NCBI RefSeq assembly: GCF_023856365.1
Contig: NC_064535.1
Location: 10,126,363 to 10,190,362, forward strand
DNA from: Brienomyrus brachyistius
Taxonomy: Eukaryota > Chordata > Actinopteri > Osteoglossiformes > Mormyridae
Direction: 5' to 3'
DNA length: 64,000 nt
Under the pieces are notes generated by a model. That model did no database searches. It was not told the DNA's origin and worked only from the letters and a program-made list of their open reading frames with translations. The stretch's first letter is position 1. Each line of letters opens with the position of its first letter. The position numbers were made by a program, and so were the translations under genes. Shown here piece by piece: positions 53,925 to 64,000 of the stretch.

Positions 53925-55555
53925 TGGGTGTCGGTTCACTGCTCACCTCTCAACAAGATCCACCTCTAAGCCCCATGTGACCATGGGATTCCACAGAGAC
54001 TCCACCTCAGTTCTCTATGAGTGACACTGATGTGGCCCCTCCTCTCTTACAGCAACCAGGTCACATGATCCGGAGGTAACCCAGCGCATAGGACTGTGTG
54101 CAGAACCTTTTTTTTCCAGCAGGTGAAGATACCCGAGTTCACAACTACCAAGTGATTTATCCTGAGTTATCTGCTAGCCCTTGGTTTCACCTGCTAATTA
54201 TTCAGACACTCATGCAAATTCTCTTTTTATTGCAAACGTGGCTAGAAATGTGCAGCAATTATTAATTTACTGCAGATGTGGCAGATTTGTCCGAACCTGA
54301 AGAACCTGTTATGAAAGCATCATTTTTATTTTTCTCAGGTGTTTAGAGTTCCTAATAAATAACTGGTGTCTAGAGTCTGCTTCTGCCTAATGTTTCACAA
54401 TAAGTAATTTCGCATTTTTTGTATATTTTTGGTATTAAAGCCCAATGATGCAGCGATACATTACAGAATGCAAAATATTTCTCCCTCAATTCATACATAC
54501 GTCTTCACTAAAAATATTAAATACAATAGTTCACGTCCTCGATCAACTTCTTTGGAAATAGCGACCTCTGGTGGACATTGACGATTTTCAGAAAGGAAAA
54601 AGCGGTTTGTTTTCAATGTGTTTCAATGACCTGGTTATGCTCTTTTCCAGAAGCTTAACCTTTTAATAAGCCTTGCTGCCATGGCACATCAATTGCTGGA
54701 CTCGTTCTTCTGCTAGTGTGTGTCTGGCCATCACTTTCAATCTAAGTTTTCATACCAGTTATCGTTGGTAGCAGGGGCGTGTGTGGCTCAGTGGGTTATA
54801 CAGCTCTGATCGGAAGGTTGCTGGTTCGAACTCTGATCGCGGAATAATAATCACGTGTCGGTGGGCCTGGTTCCTGAGCAAGACGGCTAACCCCTCCCGT
54901 AATGCTTCTAAAAGGTTGTTTTGCCCCCGAGCACATTCTTGTCTGCGCTAACTTTAGTTCCAAGTGAGCAAACTATATCAAATGGTCGTCTTGTGTTTAC
55001 ATAAGAAGCTACCTTATAAAATAAAAATGTAATAATCACAACAAATCGGCATCAATATGAAAATGACAACTGCTTTATGTATCTATTTTATAAAAACACC
55101 ATAACATAATCGTGCGATTCCTGTTATTAGATTGATGTTAGTTTAAAGTACATAGTAGCTTTATCCATAAATGTTCATGAACGAAACACAAAGGGTTATA
55201 TTTTGTAACTACGGAAATAGAGCAGGTTAAGCAAAGGGCAGAACACGAGAGCTAAAATCTCTAATGGGCTGCTTACTATACCACAGGTATATGCGCTAAA
55301 CAAATAGTGTAGGACATATAACATTTACTGTACAATGAAGTACATTTGACGGTAAATCAAATGATCGTAAGAAACTAACAGTCCAACAATCCAAATAAGA
55401 CAAATAAATAATCTAAATAGCTAGTCTAACCGCAGGACTTATCAGTATTCGAGCAATCGAATGTATGAAGAAAATGCACAGACAAATACGGAGAAGTGTG
55501 TTTTCCACATGTGCATCGATCCCCGTTATTACAGCAGAAGTTGTGTGTGAGATTC
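53925..55555. other. Intergenic between the pseudogene and the p4ha1 promoter
   Basis: AT-rich spacer without coding signal. It contains a SINE of the second family at about 54775-54960 and no other feature I can support. Confidence 0.55.
54775..54960 (+). mobile_element. tRNA-derived SINE, second family
   Basis: Has GTGTGGCTCAGTGGGTTATAC as an A-box-like head and GGTTGCTGGTTCGAACTC as a B-box-like site, then CCTGAGCAAGACGGCTAACC, matching the other second-family copies. The head is the best preserved of them. Confidence 0.65.
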
Positions 55556-55557
55556 TG

Positions 55558-55764
55558 CACGTAGCATCCTTAGGCTCCGCCGCCAGATGGCAACTTGAAG
55601 GACGTGGAAATACGTATAAAAACTCCAGGAAAGAGCAGGAGTCACTTCGCCAGCGGATCCACGTTACATAATCTGATCCAGACTGACTGCAGGGAAGCAA
55701 TACGCTGCCATCACGTTTCTTTTATTGCTGTGATTTCTTAAAATCAGACCTCCTTTTGTTTATG
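55558..55764 (+). promoter_or_regulatory. p4ha1: p4ha1 core promoter and noncoding leader exon
   Basis: A TATA box TATAAAA lies at 55615, so transcription should start near 55645. The exon then ends with TTTATG at 55764 before a GTAAGA donor. Three HIF-type ACGTG cores flank the site: 55602-55606 on the plus strand, and 55558-55562 and 55660-55664 as CACGT. P4HA1 is a known hypoxia/HIF target in mammals, so hypoxia control is plausible. The leader-to-coding link across 3.7 kb is inferred from position and splice sites. Confidence 0.55.
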
Positions 55765-56195
55765 GTAAGACATTTTTTCCTTGTAAATTTTCCCGGGACA
55801 CTTTTTTAAAACCTTTTCTAATTAGCGAAAAACTTCAATGGCTTTCAGTTTGCGAAGTACTTTTGGTGATTTATGGTGATTTAACAGTGACCTCCAATAT
55901 TTTTATACTTTCTAGTTACGTTGATTCTTAAGTCCCAAGATGTATAGATGCATGCAAAATGAGTTCTGGTTTACGTCTCAATGAATGAAACTCTGACAGT
56001 TACTAGTTCAGCTACATTGTCTCCCGGTGTAAATGCCACACTTTGATATTTAGTTGTGATACAGTATTAATGCTACTGTAAGCCGATGTGTATTGCTGAT
56101 TATATATTATTATACCTTCGGATATTGTTTTCAATAACACGTTCTGCCCAAAGGCAAACTCTTTGAATATTTCAATTCGTATTTGTCTAGTTTAC

Positions 56196-56198
<3 letters not shown>

Positions 56199-56267
<69 letters not shown>
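56199..56267. repeat. (TA)n microsatellite, about 34 units
   Basis: Uninterrupted AT/TA alternation of about 69 bases in p4ha1 intron 1. Likely hypervariable. A shorter (TA)n run lies at about 46368-46387 in ecd intron 4 and a (GT)n run at about 45762-45779 in ecd intron 3. Confidence 0.97.
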
Positions 56268-56270
<3 letters not shown>

Positions 56271-56984
56271 TTTAAACGTTCTAAAGTTACCATTGTATTG
56301 TTTATTAAATATTTCTGGACGGAATACATTTCGTATTTCGATTCAAGAAAAATGTTCGGTCGATGACAGTGTTGAAGTTTGCATGGAATTTTGTTCACCA
56401 CAGGGCGTAAAGGAAATTTATTACAAGATGGATTTATACATCTCCATTTTGTCAGTGTAGTACAGCTTGCATTAAAAGTTACAGATTCGTGTGTGAAGGT
56501 TTGTAATCGGCGTTAAGCTGTTGAATAGTTAAGATCGTGCTTCTCCGCGCCATGGTGCGATGGGGGAAGGGCGGAGACGTGGCAGTACACCCCCCCCCCT
56601 CCCCACCCCCGCCATCCTCTCTATGGATGCTTATACGTAAAGCACCTTTCCACATTTTTAACCCCATATCTCACGTAATGCTATTGGTAGACAAACACTC
56701 ATGAACACATAAATGTTTTTTACTTTTCATGCTTTTTCTGCGTTATTTCAAATTATAAATATAAATAATCGCCGAATTCACTTGTATAATTCAGGAGTCA
56801 GAAAATAGACCCATAGGTGCAGCTGCATGCAGTTTTTATAAAAATACACTAACGTGCAAAATGGGATGCTGTTTTGTAGCTAATATGTTAGTATTTTAGA
56901 CCAGTGGAGACCATTTTGAAAGGTTCAAACATTTTTCTACATACAGACTTGTCTGATCCACTGGTCATGTGTATTACTGAGCAG

Positions 56985-57118
56985 TTTAGAACTGTGCCAG
57001 TGATTGTAGGGGGTAGGTTCAAATCCCATGGATGGCAGAGTGATTTCAGTGGTAAGGAGGGAGGTTGCTTGACTCTGCTCACTGATCCTCACTTGTATGT
57101 TGCTTTGGACAAATAAAT
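56985..57118 (+). mobile_element. Degenerate SINE fragment, second family
   Basis: Contains GTAGGTTCAAATCCCATGG (B-box-like) and ends with GTTGCTTTGGACAAATAAATGG, as in the other copies of this family. The 5' head is not preserved. Confidence 0.5.
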
Positions 57119-57437
57119 GGAAGTAAACATGCATAATTTGGTTCCAAAAGGGTTGCTTCTACAACTTCACTTTGTGGCCAGGCATGCCTTTGCCTTTCTC
57201 CATTAAATTCTGACTGTGATTCTCTGAGTGCATTCACAGTCACGTCATTGTAACTTTCTGAAGGAAGTGAAATTCAGAGGCGTGTGTCTGCTGTTATAGT
57301 AGCAAAAGCACACTCAGAAAGGCAGGGTTGGAGGTAATTAGGCACGTTCTCCTGAAAGTCCTGGGGATGAGGAGAATAAAGTAAATTTAATGACTTCATC
57401 AGTGCACCCTCACTGACTTAAAGCTTGGGGGTAAAAA

Positions 57438-57537
57438 GTAGTATGGATATTATTAGTGAAAGTAGTATGGAAAAAGTAGTATGGATATTATTAGTGAAAG
57501 TAGTATGGAAAAAGTAGTATGGATATTATTAGTGAAA
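57438..57537 (+). repeat. 38-bp tandem repeat, about 2.6 copies
   Basis: Units start at 57438, 57476 and 57514 with GTAGTATGGATATTATTAGT, then GAAAGTAGTATGGAAAAA. Each unit itself holds two GTAGTATGGA starts, so the array probably grew from a shorter duplication. The copies are identical where they overlap, which suggests a recent expansion. Confidence 0.9.
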
Positions 57538-58434
57538 ATTTGAGGTGGTCATTGAAGAAAGAAAGGAGCCTTGAAAACCGCAGCCTTTAAAGTTGTAAAG
57601 GTGCTCATCAGGGGTCATCACTGTGATGAATTCTGATGGACATTTCGATCAAAATACAGCTTTTACCATAGACATAGTCTTTGAAAACGTAGCCTACGTA
57701 GTTCTTTTTTTTTAATTTTCTAAATCAAAACTTTTTGCCATGGATCTAAATGAGGGTTGAAGATCCTTGGTGTATATTCATTAGTTTTAAACGAAGATTT
57801 GTAAAATTGTCAGCGTGTCACAATATGACATTTTAGTACCAATATTTATTTAACGACCCAGATGGTGACTCCTTTAAGGTCTGAGAATTATACATATTTA
57901 ATTTATTTTCTAAGCGAATTGTCTTTTTTGTCTCTTGAAAAGCAGGGGAACTGCCAGAATTCATGTGAAGTGTCTGTATTATAGTTGTAGCTTAATTCTC
58001 TTTTCAAGACAAGTGTCATCTGTTCTCTGACACATAAAATGTCTGCAGAAGTGATTAATTCCTCACAATGTTTTTCTCTATAGTGGCGGAGTGAATTGAC
58101 CATTTGAAATGCTTCAGTGAATCTGCTGTGCACACACTGCATGTGCCTGGCCTTTTCAACTGTAGGAAAACTGAGGGGAAATGGATCATTGACTTTCTGA
58201 GTTTCATGCAGTGAGAGTGATGTTAATTTTAGAAGGTCACAAGGTGCCTGCCTGGGGCGTAAACCAAGTCACATGTAAATTCTTACTCATGTGAGTGGAG
58301 TAGACGGGTTAATCGGTAAGTACTGGTAAGCTTTTTGTAGATAAACTTAGCCAATAAGCCACGTAGATGATTTAGTTCCTCTATAGTTTAACTTTTAAAC
58401 TAATTAAAAACTTTTAAAACTAACACCAAAGGAC

Positions 58435-58640
58435 TTTGGGGCAGCATGTAGATCATTGGCTAAGCCTCTGGGCCTGTGATCAGAGGGTTGCCAGTTCTAG
58501 GCCAGCTTCAACCAAATACTCATACTTGAGTCCCCCTGAGTGAGGCCCTTAACCCCCCCGCCCTACGGGCTTAGCTGCCCTTCACTGACAAACATGGTCT
58601 CACATGCATGTGTGTCATGGCGAGCAGAAGGGGGTTGGGC
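58435..58640 (+). mobile_element. tRNA-derived SINE, second family
   Basis: GGGGCAGCATGTAGATCATTGG head, GGGTTGCCAGTTCTAGGCC in the B-box position, then CCTGAGTGAGGCCCTTAACC and CTGCCCTTCACTG. Lies in p4ha1 intron 1. Confidence 0.6.
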
Positions 58641-59461
58641 TCAGTAAAGCAATATTATATAATACCAATTGTCAAACAGCATTTGAAAGATGAAGATGAC
58701 CTCTTCCTATGATGTACAAATGATTATACATGCTTAACAAATCCAAAGTAAGACATAGTTCACACTCCTGAGATGGCAACTTTACCATGTCTGTTTGTTG
58801 TGGACTCTAATAGCTGCTGTTTGATCCGTATCCTGATGAAATCTGGTAGTTGAACTTGTCCAGGCAGATAGTTAAGTGTTGGTGTTGAACTTATCCATGC
58901 AGGTAGCTAAATGCTGGTGTTTGTATTAGGGAAAGTTTCATATAGTTCAGAAGACACAACGCAGGTTTATGTCCTTTGGCTTATCTGAAATCAACCTCCC
59001 TTCATAGTTTGGGAATAGAAGCATGATGGTTACCCTCATATACTCTAGTGGCAAGATCTTCTATTCTCTCCATCACTCTTAAAATAAGTGTTTCCAGATA
59101 TAGACACAGATTCCAAAATGTCCCAAGAATATTACACGATCTCCATATATTCCATTCAAAATGTCTACGATGGGACAGTACAGGAATGGGTATCTTGCTG
59201 TTCAAGCATATTTCTGATTATATCTTGTAAGCATGCTACACAATCAGTATCTGGGATACATTTGCAAAAGGATCTTCAGTTTAGCAAACATTTTGAAAGG
59301 CCAGAAGACAGCACAGTGTTCAGGTACTAGACCACTTTGTTCAGCCAAAGACAGAACCCTCGAAATGGGTAATTCTGTTCAGTCTCCTTTCTGGCTGACT
59401 GTAGTGTCTACCAGTACTGTGCTAGTTGTCCCGCCCTGATTCTGATGGTCTCTTTCTCAGC

Positions 59462-63738
<4,277 letters not shown>

Positions 63739-63979
63739 GTGAGTTCTCTTGATTAGTGGATTACGGTTAGCTTGTGGGTGGCAACATGGATACATGGGTA
63801 CGTGATTTGACCATGGAACATGCTCGGAATCTTTTAGAGCCGTATATTTTAAATGAGATTTGCTCCAGGAAAACCATGATTAAATAAGACAATTTAAAAC
63901 TTAAAACCAATATGCAACATCATGGGATGTCTTAAAGATTACAGCAGCAACAAAATAAGTTAATACACTGTGCAAGACA

Positions 63980-64000
63980 TTCATCCATCCATTTTCCAAA
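63980..64000 (-). mobile_element. Tail of a SINE running off the right edge
   Basis: TTCATCCATCCATTTTCCAAA is the complement of the TTTGGAAAATGGATGGATG end of the SINE family at 8985, so a reverse-oriented copy continues beyond the window. Confidence 0.6.

Larger units (their letters stand above)
55765..59460. other. p4ha1: p4ha1 intron 1 (inferred)
   Basis: No coding exon seen. Contains a long (TA)n run, C-rich sequence near 56590, a SINE-like piece at 56985-57118, a 38-bp tandem repeat at 57438-57537 and a SINE at 58435-58640. Confidence 0.5.

Overview
This is a stretch of a ray-finned (teleost) fish nuclear genome. Genes are split by GT-AG introns. The proteins match vertebrate families. 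Intergenic DNA and introns carry fish-type SINEs, a dead Tc1/mariner element, MITE-like inverted repeats and microsatellites. Several copies of a tRNA-headed SINE with a GGATGGATGG tail suggest an early-branching teleost, but that is only an impression. No bacterial operon, CRISPR array, tRNA gene or rRNA gene is present.

Layout, left to right. (1) 1-1187, minus strand: the start-codon exon of ccser2, running off the left edge. Its promoter is possibly near 11.1 kb. (2) 14364-18759, plus: a compact seven-exon gene for a 235-residue secreted SPARC-family protein with signal peptide, follistatin-like/Kazal module and paired EF-hands but no acidic N-terminal domain. (3) 23886-27672, plus: an NDNF-family secreted protein of 559 residues in three coding exons. 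(4) 28.1-33.3 kb: gene-free, with an LTR-element-like remnant and a Tigger-like DNA transposon. (5) 33347-43172, minus: fam149b1, reconstructed as 15 coding exons giving 625 residues. (6) 44361-49673, plus: ecd, 13 coding exons, 643 residues, head to head with fam149b1 across a shared promoter interval. (7) 52.06-53.92 kb, plus: a decayed, intron-containing STYXL1-like pseudogene. (8) 55.6 kb to beyond the right edge, plus: p4ha1, with a TATA-containing promoter and seven coding exons in the window (365 codons). The catalytic C-terminal half lies outside.

The block fam149b1-ecd-p4ha1 matches the gene neighbourhood on human 10q22, and CCSER2 lies nearby on 10q23, which supports the names. The genes do not form one pathway: FAM149B1 is a ciliary protein, ECD is an R2TP/spliceosome-linked factor, P4HA1 hydroxylates collagen prolines in the ER, and the SPARC-like and NDNF-like products are secreted. 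Exon boundaries were set by hand from splice sites, reading-frame phase and remembered family sequences. The summed coding lengths of the four complete genes are exact multiples of three.

I did not find an obviously undescribed biological system. The points most worth a second look are the short SPARC-family gene, the STYXL1-like fossil between ecd and p4ha1, a start codon at the end of the p4ha1 leader exon that would create an overlapping upstream ORF, a GC-AG intron and an aspartate-coding GAT repeat in ecd, two alternative C-termini of fam149b1, and several long hairpin-forming repeats.
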